From the NCBI GenBank assembly GCA_014338405.1, contig JTDE01000118.1:210968-274967 (forward strand): DNA of 64,000 nucleotides. Direction: 5' to 3'. Each line of letters starts with the position of its first letter. Positions within the stretch are counted from its first letter, which is position 1. Source of the stretch: Paragonimus skrjabini miyazakii (taxonomy: Eukaryota > Platyhelminthes > Trematoda > Plagiorchiida > Troglotrematidae). Both the position numbers and the translations under genes were made by a program. The notes under the pieces are model-generated. The model had not been told where the DNA came from. It saw only the letters and a list, made by a program, of their open reading frames with translations, and ran no database searches. Below are positions 25,546 to 39,123 of this stretch, one piece after another.

Positions 25546-28500
25546 GACTACCACCGACAGAATCGATCAGCGTTTGGGAAGTACGTTGAAGAGCCGTCTT
25601 TATGTTTAAGACATAGTTTGTCTGGAAAAACAGTTTGTGCACTTGTAGGACCGGGTGGCCAGTAATGATTAACGTTGCCCCGGAGAAAGTGTGCAGGTCC
25701 CCATTTAAGTTACACAACACGTCAATCGAGTTGTTTGCATCAACAATGCAACCTACTCTCGCAAAATACTTCAAAATGGAAGAGGTAACATTTCTGTCCC
25801 CTCGTCCAATTTTCATTGCCTGTTGTATCTTCGTGCGCACTGTCTATGCAATCAGCTATTCGATGTGATGAAATCGATCAACTCTCTCGGTATAAACATA
25901 ACACCAGCTGCAGGCAAGGCAAAACATTTCGTGATGTTACGGTTGTCAATGTGGATTGAAACGCTCTTGATTGTAACACCCGCTTTTCAATCGCATGATA
26001 TGTACTGATCAGGAAAGGCACCAATTTAACACAATCTGCTTTTAAACTTTATCACATATCGTCACATTTGTGAAAACAAACAAGGTTTACCAATTTCAAC
26101 GATTCTTAAAAGGATCACCTTTACCCCTAATTAAATTCTAAGTATATATTTATTTTGAGGCTTTGTCCATTTCACGTAGTGGATTCAACAAATGTCTATA
26201 TGTAACATGGCTAAAACCGTATGGAAGTCCCATTTTTTATATGTATTGCACAATTCGGAAAAAACTTCAACAACTATTCTGCTACATATCTCTATTTTCA
26301 CTTCTAAAATACACGCGTTTTTTAAAGAAGTTATAAATGAAACGTTATTAATTACAGTGCACGTTTAGACAAGTACAAGTAAATTTATCATTCAGCGCGT
26401 TTTGAAATGTTGTTTGGTCAACAGGAGATCATATAACAAAAGAATGGACACCTGGTACATCCGTGACTGAAAATCTTGCCGAGAGACAACTGTAGGACTG
26501 ACCAGAGGGAGATACCTAAACAATATGAAACGGCTTACAGGTGTGTTTTGGATCGGCGGCAATATAATTACGAAGTGGAAAACAGATCCAGACCTGTAAT
26601 TTGTTTCAGTGCGAAGTGTGATTGTCTTAAATCTTGAGCTGTTAAAATCTGTCTTCAATAACAGTTCGTTGCACTTCAGATTGTCCAGTTTTCAAAGGAA
26701 GTTGTTTTATGTGGAACACACAGTTTGGAGTGAATAAAGACTCTTGTTTTACGGTTACACTTTTGATTTCCTAAACCTGAAATGTACCCCGTAGCAATGA
26801 AATCGATACCTGATAGCTTGCCTGGCTTTACAACAACCTCCATCGCTAAAACGTACAGCCCACAGTGATGGTGGATTTTGATATAGTGCTGATCTGGGTG
26901 AAGTTTTGCGTAGCAATTCAAGCAGTCTCAGTAGGAATTCATACTTATTGCAATGTTCGTTTTTGTTAAACGATATGCGGAACTCAATGTATGATGTCCG
27001 GTCAGGCGAAGATGAGACAGAGAGGGGGTTCAGATGGAACTCGGTTAATCAAAAACAATTTTTTGCAAAATTGGGGAATTGATAGCAAGAAGCCACTGTA
27101 CATAAGTACATATGCAGCAAATTGACAATGGTGACCATTCACCTTTTCAACAGGGTTCTAGCCGGATTGCCGATGTTGAATAAACCTGTTTATTTATTTT
27201 GCTCATGTATGTATATTCGCAAGTACGGCGAGCTCCGGCTGAGTGCTAGAAATAACGTCACCCATTTTTGGATATACATACGTAGATGTCCGTTCGCAAA
27301 AAAGCATTCATTCAGATAGTCATTTAGAGATTGAATTTAAGGCTTGTAACCAGATTGTAGATTGTAAGGTACGGTTTTAATACGCTGATTGCCAGAGTTA
27401 ATCGGAAGCCGTGTGATTTCAGTGTTACACTCCCTTGATCCAATATCTGTAGGTAATTTCTAATTTAGGCCAAATTGAACCAAGCAATACTGGAGCTATT
27501 TCAAAAGTATCACCGTAACTGTAATACATCGGACAGTTTTAGGCCATCTTGTTTAGAAATGCCTAGTACATTTATTGTTTCCTTATGCTCTGTGGTCATT
27601 GCAAATTGTCCCAGGCCATCAGCCAAAACTTTTGTACACGGTTCTCTGGGTTATTCTATATACTCAATGGAAGTCTTAATCGAATCGATGATTTTGTTCA
27701 AATGTTCACAAGCGGAACAGTATCTGATTGCCATCCCTATGCTTGAGTTAAACTTCGGTCATCACTAGTATACGCGAATACGGGCACTCGAATCTACTAC
27801 GACGGAATGTCCCTCATGGTCAGCAGAAACTTTAATGACAATATGATATAACAAAGCAAAAACCTTACAAAATACGTTTGTTCATCGCTAACAACTGATG
27901 TCGGACAGTCAATAAATGTGGTGATTCAGAATGGAATTCGTTTTCTTGCACCAGGCTCCTGATATGTTCACGGGCTTTCGTAAATCTCAAGTATTCCTCC
28001 GTAGGTCTTTGCCTAATTTTCAGTTTTCAGAATGTTTTATAAACACCGCTTAAGGCTATAATCATTTATATTCCTTCAAGATCTTCGTTTATGTTTCCTA
28101 TGAGTCCCGGCAACCTGATTCTCCTATCCTGCAACACAGCGAGCTTCGAAATCGCCTTTTAAAACACGTGCCAACCACAGACCTTTAATTTCATAAGGCA
28201 CTTGTGTCGCAGCAGAGGCACGGATAGTGTGCAGAAATACTGACGCCTGGATAAATGGCGGTGCTATATTCCTTAAGTAGTAACACGCACGATGCTTTAT
28301 TAACTTATAGAAAAGTTTCATTCAGTGAATACCAATGTTCGGGATGCGTATGCGACTATATCCTCCTTCTTGATTCGTGCTCATAAAGAAACAGTGCCGA
28401 AACCAACGCTGGCGGCACTTATCGGTTCAAAATTAGAGCATCGTCCGCCAAAAGACAACACCATGGAATTAGAAGCAAACATTTCACGAGTCGGAAACGG

Positions 28501-29569
28501 GCTTCTTCTAGTTTGAAACCATAAACAAACATTTCACTTCTCTGATATAAGTTGACGTCATTTTAGAACCGTCCCAAATAATATGAGAAAAACTTTAAAA
28601 TCGTTTGAATTGTTCCACATCTGTGTTCCACTTTATGGGGACGAAATGCCACGTCTTAGTTTTAACAGGCTTGAGCAACGTCATACGTTCATTGCATCAA
28701 GATAAATCAAGAGAAACTAAGAATAGAACTGTAATGGAAAATTTGTTAGATTCACGTAAGTCCACGTGTAGCAAACACTGACTGCAATGTCGGCCTAATG
28801 CACTTCAGTCAGATTACGTGAAGCTTCATCTTAACTAAAGATGTTACCGTTAGTTTGAATATAGTAAAATGCATGGAGCGACTTGTACATTTCTCACACA
28901 AACATATGCAGCATTAGCGTTTGGTTTGCGGGTGATATTTTACGATTCTGCAATGTTAACAAACCTTAGTGTTTGTTATATGCAGAATACACATCTGCAG
29001 TTATATTTTGAGGGGTCAAATAAGAACAACCATTTAGATGAGGTATTCTTGTAAACAGACATTTGCGCATATTGTCATCCACCTTAAAAGATAATCCTTT
29101 CCTCATAGTGACCATCAATTTCGATGGCATTTCCGGTCTGCGGTATATCTTTATTAACCTTTGGGGGCAACCAGTTTGCTCAATTTATAGTATGTGGAAT
29201 TTTTGTCCCCAGAAAAGATCTAAACAACATTTCAAACTATCGTATCTTGGGGCGGCAGTAGAGTTGTGATGACAACGACTCACAAGATTCACAAACTTCA
29301 CAGTTTGCCTCGTAATCGTAAGAGAAGTTGAACAGGTTGTCTACTGTAACCCATACTTTCGGTGGCATAGCCCACCTTGTCTAATTGCTGAAACCTCGTT
29401 TGGTCGTCTACAAATAACACCATGTTCTGTACATACAGACTTCAGGTCTATTATATCGAAGGTTCTTGCTGAAATGATTGGTTACTTAGATAGTATCAGT
29501 CTTACAAGTTAGCCTATGTGCTCGTCACCGTTCACTCACTCTCCACGATTGCCTAGAGTAACAAACTAT

Positions 29570-30785
29570 TTGTGAGCTAACTGAAACGAGCAACGTTACT
29601 TTTCCTATCGTGACTGATATTCTGAAAGAAATGGTACTGTCTGGGCACCGAAATCACTAACTTTTGCTTTCTTGATCGGCACCACTTTCCAGTAGACGGG
29701 GCTGCCATGAGGAGACCACTGGAGGTTATATTGACGGACGTCTTCAGACTTGTCGCTACAAATGTTACGCTAGTGATGCATTAATATTTGGTCAATCAAA
29801 ACAGGCAATAGACAACCTGATGTGTCGTTTGATGAGGTTTCGTCCCAACCCGAAGACAACGTGCGAATTTGAGGCTGATAACTGTTTGCCGTTTCTGAAC
29901 GTACTCATGTACATGCTGGTGAGATGGCTGTATTAAAGCAGCCGTCGACAGGAAACCCAAATGGTCCGGTTAATACCCATAATTTAGTAGTTTCATGCTG
30001 GTCCATTATAAGCGCGCATTGGTGTGTAAACTATTCACACTATCAAAAAACGAGTCTGTTCAGAGGACAAGCTTGCATAGCAATTACCCCTGCTCATGCA
30101 CGTTCTCCAATCTAATGGTTACTGTAAGTGGTCCACAGCAAAACTTGACAGACGAAAACTGTCATCCAAACAATTTGGCAGTGAGAAAAAGGGTTTATGT
30201 AGAGCTGCGTTTTAAGAAAAAATGAGGTATTCGTAATACAACGCAAAAACTGACACACTCCATTAAACGGACGATCAACGCAGCCGAAGTCCGCATATTA
30301 GTTCGGGTCCAGAAGTCTCCTGCGCCTTCAATCAAAGACCAGCCTATCGGCACCACTTCGTATGATGTGTGCAAGTTCTAACCGTTCGTTCGAAGTTACC
30401 ATGGCAACAAATCGTTTCAACCTTTCGTCAGTGGTAAAATGAAATCCCTTTGATTATAGCGTGTGCGGTCACGTGGTGTTTGAGTTGGATGGGCTGACTG
30501 GCCTAAAATTTGTCGCACCAATTCCATCGATGAAAGGAGGAAGCTCTCGGTTGACTGTAATCATTTAGTTCAGACCGTTAGATGCATAAATATGACGCGC
30601 TGCTTTCCGCAACTTACTGTCACTGTGTCGATGTTCAGCAGATTAGAATATATTTCGGGATCAATGTCGACAATTGATAATATACGCTGACCGTTTTTCT
30701 TATTTGGCGTGTGAGCAAGAAGTATATTTTTGATCAACCCTGCGTTTGCATGTCAGCCCGATTTGTCAAATGTTTATCTTACTGT
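29570..30785 (+). mobile_element. PLE-3: Penelope-like element, RT to C-terminus, catalytic box YASD
   Basis: A long but badly broken copy. Successive frames give FPIVTDILKEMV, then DGAAMRRPLEVILTDVF (motif B, family DGVAMGSPLG), then CYASDALIFGQS, where the catalytic YVDD has become YASD, then FRPNPKTTCEFEADNCLPF and LNVLM. Next come HYKRALVCKLFTLSK (29995 onward), NLAVRKRVYVELRFK, and INAAEVRILVRVQKSPAPS followed by IKDQPIGTTSYDVCKF, the linker that leads into the GIY-YIG endonuclease. The GIY-YIG core is not readable, but the frame near 30725-30785 (IFLINPAFACQPDLSNVYL) resembles the family's C-terminal signature around LCVQK. At least five phase changes and several stops make it inactive. 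It appears older than PLE-5. Confidence 0.85.
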
Positions 30786-33275
30786 TTTGTCATCGAAAAC
30801 GTGAAAAGTGAATAAGGAAGTGGTAAATGAGAAGAAACACTACAGTAAGAGGATGTTCATTCGGAAGCGCTATGCAAAGCGAATTTGTTTTCAACTTACT
30901 AGTCCATGTGCCTGATTTGTGCACCTTCAGGGTTGATCCGAACCGCAATCGAAAGAATGTTTCAGTTCATACTGGTTGCAAGGCAAATGAACAACAGTGA
31001 CTGTCGTGTGATATGCAACATTGCGTTCAGCCTTTGTGGCAGTGGACTACAGTGGTCCTGGTCGATGATATCGGAAAGAGTTTGGTCGTTGTCTAGCTCT
31101 TCTCGATTAACAGATATTAATCGTAAGGAACAGCGGAGCAGGGTAATTTGAACCGTATTGCTAACGAAGTCTGTAACATTACAGGCCCGTTTCGGTCGGG
31201 AACGTGCACTGATCAAGGACAGTCGCCAAACGTTAATCAGTAGATGCCAGATCCGTCTTTTACTGAACAAGAAATTAAAAAATACATGACTTCATGTTCC
31301 TTGACTTGTTTATGTGTACTCACGAGTGGCCTTTGGTGTGAGGGAACAATTAATAGATCTTTCACCGTAAAAGTTCCATAAGGCATTTTACTGTGATAAG
31401 AACTAACTTGAGTGAGTTTACTGTTTCCGTCGTTCAGCAGTGGGCTTATTTTTTATCCAAAAATGTACGTGCACTAATTTGTTGTAATGAACTTTCAGCC
31501 ACTAGTGTTCATTATCCCAAACCTTATCTCGTATGGTTATTTTGTTTCAAATAACCGTTTATCCAATTTACTAAGTTTTACTGTGTTATAAGCACTACTG
31601 TCATTAAGATTTGACATTGATTTCAAGATTATTTAAGCAGTAATTACACAATAGCAAGCCATCATTCTTTGCGATGTCAAACAAAGAATAAAACGCTTGA
31701 CGCTGTAACATTTTAGCTTGAGTAAATTTTACTGTTCGTATGGACTACTAATATTTCGATTTTTTGTACTTTGACAAACGATTTGGCTAGCAGGATATTA
31801 GCTCCAAATTACTACAAGAACCAAACAACGATAGCTTAAAACATGTGAAAAAATATTTCACTAGAATGTTAATGTCAAAATATAATAACAATACCTGGAC
31901 CATACAACATTAGGCAAGTCGAATTTTCCGGACTTTCAATAGTCCAGAAAAGTGGAGTTTTGTTAAAACACACAACACTCGTGTTTAACGCTCAATAAGG
32001 AATCTGGCCAAATAGACGGTGAAACCTATATGACCAATACAAAAGTTTGTGACTGAACATTGCTTGGAAGACATTTAACGGACAATCGTAACTCCAGAAA
32101 GTATCTGTGCATTTATCATACAGATATATATCTTCTCTGGATGTGGAATAATTACTTGCAACTATGTCTTGCGAAGAAGCCGTCAAATTTTTCAGATCAG
32201 GATCGTGTAATAAGTGACTCTTGACAGAACGGAATAATTGATTTTTAGAATGCGCCCAAATTACTCTTTGTATATAAAAGTAACGTTCATCGTCTTGCCA
32301 CTTATGCAACGTTCGGCGGTGCGTTTGGCCAGTCCCTGGCAATGAAATTCGTCAATAGATCAGAAATGCAGTGTTTTAACGAATTAAACTGTTTTAGGTT
32401 GTAGGGGTGATTTTTACTCCGTAATCACTTATGCAAATCCAAGCAAATAGTTTATTTGACCGGGTGAACTGGTTACAATCTAACGAACGATAAATGTTCG
32501 AGGAACATTTAGCATTTAACTGCCACCCCTTGAATATTGTCATGGTTGTGACAATAGGCTACTAAACCAGCGAAAATTCACTAATACCCACGCTTTGACA
32601 GCTTTACTCCACAAGCATACACAGTTGGACTGGTAGGTACAATATCTGGCCAGACAAGATGGAAATACGCAAACTGCAATATAGATTAATTTACCCGCAT
32701 AACAGCCATCGGAAGGGATATGCATGGAAGGTGAATAAGTCTAGCCTACGAATTCATCTACTATCAAAATTATTCTTGAGAATACGGTAGCGTTCTGACC
32801 GGAGATCGCAGTGGATGTTGAATCAATTCGGTAAATAGCGTCTGAAGCCTACGTTTGTTCACTATTCCTATGACCATGTTAACAATCATCTTGGGAAACG
32901 TCCTGATCATCTTATCACCGATCAAGTAGCTGGCGTTTCAGCTGACCAAACCTCGGACCACAACGAGTTATGCAAAAAATCATACGTTAAGTGAAACGAG
33001 GAGCTCCCAGCTCAAGTCAAGGGGGATAGGAACCGGAAAAACAGGCTGGGAAGGCAGTCATATTGTTCGAGACAGCATGGCTACTACCGAGCACAAATAA
33101 TTCACACCGCCAATTACTAAGTAGTAGCTGATTTATCATCATGTTACAAACCAAACGAAGAATTTCTTCGTCAGTTTGTAACCTGAAACAAATTTATTTT
33201 GTAGTCGGCGGCGTAAACTACCATCGGATATAAGACCCCTGTTTGCTACTTAACAAAGGTTCGTTGGTGGTGGTC

Positions 33276-33725
33276 ATGAGTAGGGGATTCAGAAACAGTA
33301 TTCTGCGCAGGTTAACTTTCGCTACATCACATCTTCTACACACTGTAGTCTGTTGGATTGCACCACAAACCTCAATCGACGTTGTGAAGCCAAACAACAA
33401 AACTCGTAACCACGCAGACACACGTGCACATAAGTCACTGTGCATCAGTTATCAGGGCAGTTTGGCAGTGATAAACAAGACTCCGTCTACTCAACTTGAT
33501 GACTTCCATTTGTTAACTGTTACCAGCTCGGTGAACCAGAAAAGCCTTCTATTTTTGTTGCCTAAAGTATTCAAGTTCAATCAAGGTCGACGGGTCAACA
33601 GTTATCGAGCGAACTTTAATGTGCCTCTACGTGACGCGTCCGTTCTGACCGGATTGAAACATTGTGTAAGCTATGACCGTTCTACGGACCTAACGTATAA
33701 GTTGTTTCTGGACCCAGCTAGGTAA
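33276..33725 (+). CDS. Unrecognised open frame, 149 residues
   Basis: The longest frame in the window: it is open from 33243, with its first ATG at 33276 and a TAG stop at 33723-33725. I do not recognise the protein. It has no obvious signal peptide or membrane segment, is rich in Ser, Thr, Leu and basic residues, and has a low-hydrophobicity middle (KPNNKTRNHADTRAHK). With the AT content seen here, a frame of this length is unusual but may still arise once by chance in 64 kb, and the opposite strand is also open over part of it. It could be an exon, a fragment of an unknown repeat, or chance. Confidence 0.15.
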   Translation: MSRGFRNSILRRLTFATSHLLHTVVCWIAPQTSIDVVKPNNKTRNHADTRAHKSLCISYQGSLAVINKTPSTQLDDFHLLTVTSSVNQKSLLFLLPKVFKFNQGRRVNSYRANFNVPLRDASVLTGLKHCVSYDRSTDLTYKLFLDPAR

Positions 33726-34749
33726 TTGCCGCTCTAGACTGCCTATGTAACTGACCCGGTGCTCACACGAGAATTTATTAATAATTTAGGATATTGTGTC
33801 GAGCTGTAGAAGTGTTTGGAGAGGTGACACCGGAAGCTGGGTAACGGTGAACAGCACTGTCAGTTGGGCTGAATAGGACCCGCGTCTCATAGCTGTCGTG
33901 AGAAGGGTTTTGACAGAGTAGCGGTCAACACTTTTGTAAGGCTAATTTTTGAAGACATCGTGACAGCTAGCTTTGCTTGCTGAGTTGCTCAACAACCGAT
34001 CAACCGATAGTAATTTTATTTAAATGTGTTTCCTAGAGGCAGCATCACCTTGGTAAATACTTCTGTCGAACAGAATCGTCTTGCACGACAAAACGGATTC
34101 TTCACTGAACGCCACTAGGATGAGCTCATAACTGTGAACGTCTTGATGCCGTCCAATCTGAGCGTGTTTCCGGTGGACGAGGTCCTTTTGATTCGGTCAT
34201 TGTGACAGGCTAATCCGGAACAGATGTCGCCAACCATGTGTGATTATTGACTTTGTAAGTTGGCTACACAACGTCAGTTGAACTTTGCAATGTAAGCACT
34301 GCACTGTATACATGATGAGATGCAGTGAAAACTGATCGAGGGATACATTCCTCAAAACACTGTTTCTAACTTATCTGTTCACTTTTGTTACATGACAAAG
34401 GTTGTTTTTATGCGCTAGCTATGTTATGTTATCAATAACTGAACTGATATATACTTCTTAGTTTATATTGCAGTAGTAATCAATTTTGATTTGCAAACAT
34501 GTTGTGGTCAACAAACGTCAACTAGCGAAAAGTCAGTATGTTGCCTTCTATGTTCATCAAATATTATTCGACAGGACATTATCAGGTCACATCTGATCAG
34601 TATACCGCTATTCTGCAGTGATAAATAAACAATATCATCTGATTTAAAACTTAAAAATGCACCTCAGATAGTAACAACACATTCATGACGTTGATTTTTT
34701 TCATATAAGACATAAATGTCCTTTGTTGTTTGACTAAACTTCTGCACAA

Positions 34750-34775
34750 ACTTTATTCGGACGATAAAGTCCGAA
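34750..34775. other. Two overlapping perfect short inverted repeats
   Basis: TTCGGAC (34756-34762) pairs with GTCCGAA (34769-34775). ACTTTAT (34750-34756) pairs with ATAAAGT (34764-34770). The two hairpins exclude each other. No transcript evidence is available. Confidence 0.5.
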
Positions 34776-36842
34776 GACGAGATAAAGGCAAACCTCTGTT
34801 CATCCAAGTAAAGCCATAATGTGAAAATACCGCCGATTAGTCAACAAATATGTTCAACACGACAAGCAGCAAATCCCTTGTCAAACTTGGTCTCACGACC
34901 TCAGCTATCCGGTTAAATAACAAACAACAGCCTGCCCGTTCAAACTTCATCTTTGTATATCTATTCTTTCACTTGCTTCCATGGTAAAGGTTGGAGATTT
35001 TGTGTACGTCCCTGGAGATCTCACACTGAATCCGTGAACAGCATCAATGATAACGGATCGGAATCAGACAACATTGGACAATGATCAAAAGTTCCACGAG
35101 GCATAATGTTTGTTATGCTACACATGAAAGTTCAACCGAATGACAGTATTAAGCGATATATGAGCCAATGGAGTCAGTTCACATTATCTTATAGTATGAC
35201 TGAATCTATCCGGTTTAATATTCACTGCGACCAGAAACTGAAGGTCTGTACTATCCAGAAGTTCAACTGAGCTCAAAACAGACGTGTTGGTTTTCGGATT
35301 TTACTCATGTAATCGGCATGTCACATGCGAACAAACCAGCCTATGGTACAGAGTCTTGAAAATGTCTATAACGTTCGCTGAAAATGTCACCCGTGGGTTT
35401 TATTGAAAACATTCACTAATGATGCCTCTGAGTTATTTAAAGCTAAGTTTCATCAAGATGCTGCCTAGAATCGCATGTTGGTGCAAAACATGTGTTGCAG
35501 TTAATCAGTCTATTAGATCTGTAGGTACATTCACTGTTTTGAAGTATGTTTCCACACAGAAAAGCACCATTAGACAAGTATAATGAACTCCCAGAAATTG
35601 GCCACTTTTATCTGGTAGTGTTTCCATTTTGCTGGATAAAACATCAAATGGATCTCATTTTGGCCGACTGAATCCGGAAGGACTGCATAACCATGACCAA
35701 ATGCGCAAAATTAAAGTTCAACATTTAGTGTGATTCACCATATTTCTTCAACACTTTTGAAGGTCACGCTTCACGCGAGTTTAGACCTCACAGTCGCTGC
35801 CCCGTAATTGTATAGTGCCGCAAAATTGTCTGTTGCGACGAAAAATTTCAACGCACAATTAGTAGAGACTGACTTCTGTATGGACACTAAGTGACGATAT
35901 TTGGACTTACCTATCGTGAAGCCAGTTGGAAAGTCGAAGTTATAGGGATTTTTTCATAATCCTTCTGAACAATCGAACATACTTCTTCTACTATGTTGCA
36001 GGTTCCTCTATATGTTCGAAAACTATGTCGTTCCGACGCTGCGGTTAACGTGGTGGTCTTCTTTATACCTTCGTAAACAATTTGCCTACTGGCACCTTAA
36101 TTGTCTGTCCTGATTATCTATATAATTCTTCACTTGTGACCTACGCTCAGTATAAATCATTGGTCAGTTGTTTATATGCGGTTAGAGTGCACGAACTGTT
36201 ACAATGTTGAATATCACATGATTTACGCCTTCTCATTAATCTTTTCAAATTCATTATAGAAAACTATTATTTCCGACGTACACTCTGAGGATGCCTAAGA
36301 ACTGATTAAAAGATCAAACAGAATTTCAAATGACCGGTAATACGTCAAATTACCATCCTAACTAATTTAGAGATCTCATGGTGCCCTCGGTATTGCCGTA
36401 CTTAGTCCAACTTATGTCCCGTTTTATTTGTGTTGTTTGAAAGAACTGTCTTGAAGAGTAATTAACAGGAACGGTAGGTTAGGTATTCTTCTTCTATCCT
36501 GTAGATCGTGAACAAAATAGTTCGGAAGAATGCATTCTAAGATGAACTAATACGGCCACCTAATTTATCGGCATAACTGTCATCACTATTGGCTCAATAG
36601 CAAGCCATTTTTGCGACAAACTACCAAGTCTAATTGGAAAGCGGTGATAACATCTTCGTTTCTATATCACTCGAGAAAAAGAAGGAAATCAGCAAAAGAG
36701 AAAGTTTGGGATAAACTCTGATTGCATTGCTGCTGTCAAGATGAGGCGGTGACCTGAATATATGAGCAGGTATGTAGAATTCAAACATCACTAGACTGAA
36801 AGATGAGCCATCTCGTAGAAATCTGCTTTTAGAGTGCGGTTG

Positions 36843-36866
36843 AGTCATGGTCGTGTGACCATGACT
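36843..36866. other. Perfect 10-bp inverted repeat with 4-base loop
   Basis: AGTCATGGTC, then GTGT, then GACCATGACT. It is a perfect hairpin at DNA level. No neighbouring gene indicates a function. Confidence 0.7.
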
Positions 36867-39110
36867 GATGTGACCAACACTTTTCGGTATATTTTTTCTG
36901 TCCACGTTTTACCAATAGAATGTAAAACTACTGAATTTTTAATGTTGGCTTTATAACAAGTTCACCTAAGCATGGAGAGTGTTGCCACTTGGTTCCAGTC
37001 TTCACGTATAGTTACCCAGCGATAGTTTGAAAACCCGAGAAACACTGTGAGGGTGGAGCCACCAGAATAACGAGCAAAATTTGTCAAGGTGATAGAAACA
37101 ACCGGTGATATGGTTAACTTCTAATAAACTGACAATTGGTTGACGGATCGGATTTATGAGCCTCAGAATAAGTGTTGTAGTGAAGCTGTGGAAACATCAC
37201 GTTTGAAGGATAACTCAATTAACGAAGTCCTCTCTTTCACTTGGGAGCTAAAACATCAGTTGCTAATTTGGAGCTGAAGAACACGTTTTTTGAATTAATC
37301 GATATCTCATTTTTTTTATTCGGAGAAACCGTTTTACCCAAATCCGTCTGATGCACTAAAATATTTTGCATAAACATAAGCATAGGCAGTTAACACTAAT
37401 TAGCCAGCTGCGCAAAATGCTATCGAAACAGAGGAAACAGGTGACCGTTTAGAATGTAGTAGGCGGGCTGACGAGTTGTGACTGCTAATAAGTTTGACGA
37501 GGATTGTACATGTGCGTCCCCCAAGCCGAATGACTCAACGGTGATATTGACACTCGGGTAATCTTAGGCGACCGTGGTTCATTAGTAATTAGTAGGAGAT
37601 TTTTGCGATATAAGCTGCACATTACCCACAACAGATTGCAACTAGTGCATCTTCATAAACTGTGATCCATTCCATGTTTGTCCGTCATGCGTTCGGTTCA
37701 GATCGCATTTTTGAACTGTCACAATAATGCTGTCATATTTGTCCACAATAGAGGGCCATCATAAATAGAGTTTACTTCGCCGTTTTCTAGGCAACTACTC
37801 CAATACCGAAGTTGCGCCGAGAAAGATGTGCCCTCTGACGTGATTATTGCATTGTATAATAAGAAGTCCGCACGTATAAGGCCTTTAATTCGAAGCGAAA
37901 ATGAATCATTGTAGTCACCTATACAGCATCCAAGAAGACGACAGTGAACTGAGGTCAAACCTGTTGAATCTGGAGCTCACTAGTTCAATAATCTCAGATA
38001 GTCATCGAGTAAGTTGTTGATAAGGCAAACTGATCAGTGATATTGTGGGTCTCACCGAAACATCTTCCCTGTGTGACTCAGAGTGGCAATACGTTCGTGG
38101 AGTCAAAGATCCTTTTATGGTTAATTTTGTTTACGTCTTCACATTACTAACGCCAGGGTGACGTAACGTCCAGAAGGCCCCTGTAGTCGTCCGTTCTGTA
38201 GCCTCAACTGAAGTCTTGTTCAGTATAGATTGTTAATTTGGGCGTGGTAGATAAAATTTGCCACATCACTGTGACGTAATCTATGCGACTTATCAACATT
38301 GCCCCAGGCGCTTTATCTCCGGGAAGTTTCATAGGTTCATGTTCTTCTGCAGATTTATAATGTGCTAACATGGACTTCCGTAAGTGGGCACTGACAGTTG
38401 AACGGAGCTCAACCGATTAATCCAATCCTAAACCGATGGGTTGTTTTGAAGTTTTCTGAATGCTGAGATGTTAACTGATCATACATATACTGGTAGTAGT
38501 AATAAGTTTAGTTAATACCAGTTGAGCATCACATAACTCATCGCATCCGTGGCATTCCTGTGGACTTTTCAGTCAGGACCTTTTGAAAAAACCACAACAG
38601 TTGTTAATTTTTCCTCTATATATGTGCCAAGGCTCATCTGTAGTGAAACATTATAGGTTATAGCAACCAATAATTCATTTGTTCAGTCCAGATACGACTT
38701 TTACTAGATGCATTCACAACTTATTTATGGCGAGTTTCGGAGAAGGCAAAAAACTATATCTTAAATTTAGACGAATAGCTTATTTGTTGTGAACGGTAAA
38801 AATAACGTATCACGGTATTATTACTGGATATCTGTGAGAAACTAGATCCAATTTTGACTTAACTACGGCCTTCCAAATATTATATGGTTCAAACACGAAA
38901 CATTTCAAGACCTGAAGAAACCGCGATAAAATGCCAGACAAACCGCGCTATCACCTTGGAAAACCATACCCCATTTTGCTATATATGTTTTGTTATATTT
39001 TACATTCACTTGTTCGAACTGTGTAGTAGTTCGTAATTGCAATTCTGCAATCGTCACTTACGTCAGTCCAAACCGTAAAGTTTGTCACTAAACCCTCGAG
39101 TAGTATTTTT

Positions 39111-39123
39111 GGGGGGAGGGGGG
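39111..39123 (+). repeat. G6-A-G6 run
   Basis: Six G, one A, six G, in otherwise AT-rich sequence. It has only two G tracts, so it does not meet the usual four-tract criterion for an intramolecular G-quadruplex. Confidence 0.8.

Larger units (their letters stand above)
24863..29569. other. Unassigned stretch, with a minisatellite and a short PLE-like remnant
   Basis: Apart from the small tandem repeat at 25040-25096 and a short segment near 25.5 kb resembling PLE-1, nothing is assignable. The 111-residue minus-strand frame at 25505-25840 lies across that PLE-like segment and has no recognised domain. Confidence 0.45.

Noticed and set aside
31992..32342. Minus-strand frame of 116 residues.
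   Set aside because: No motif and no convincing splice signals. Frames of this length are expected a few times by chance in 64 kb of this composition.
39111..39123. G-quadruplex candidate.
   Set aside because: Only two G tracts are present, so a standard intramolecular quadruplex is not supported.
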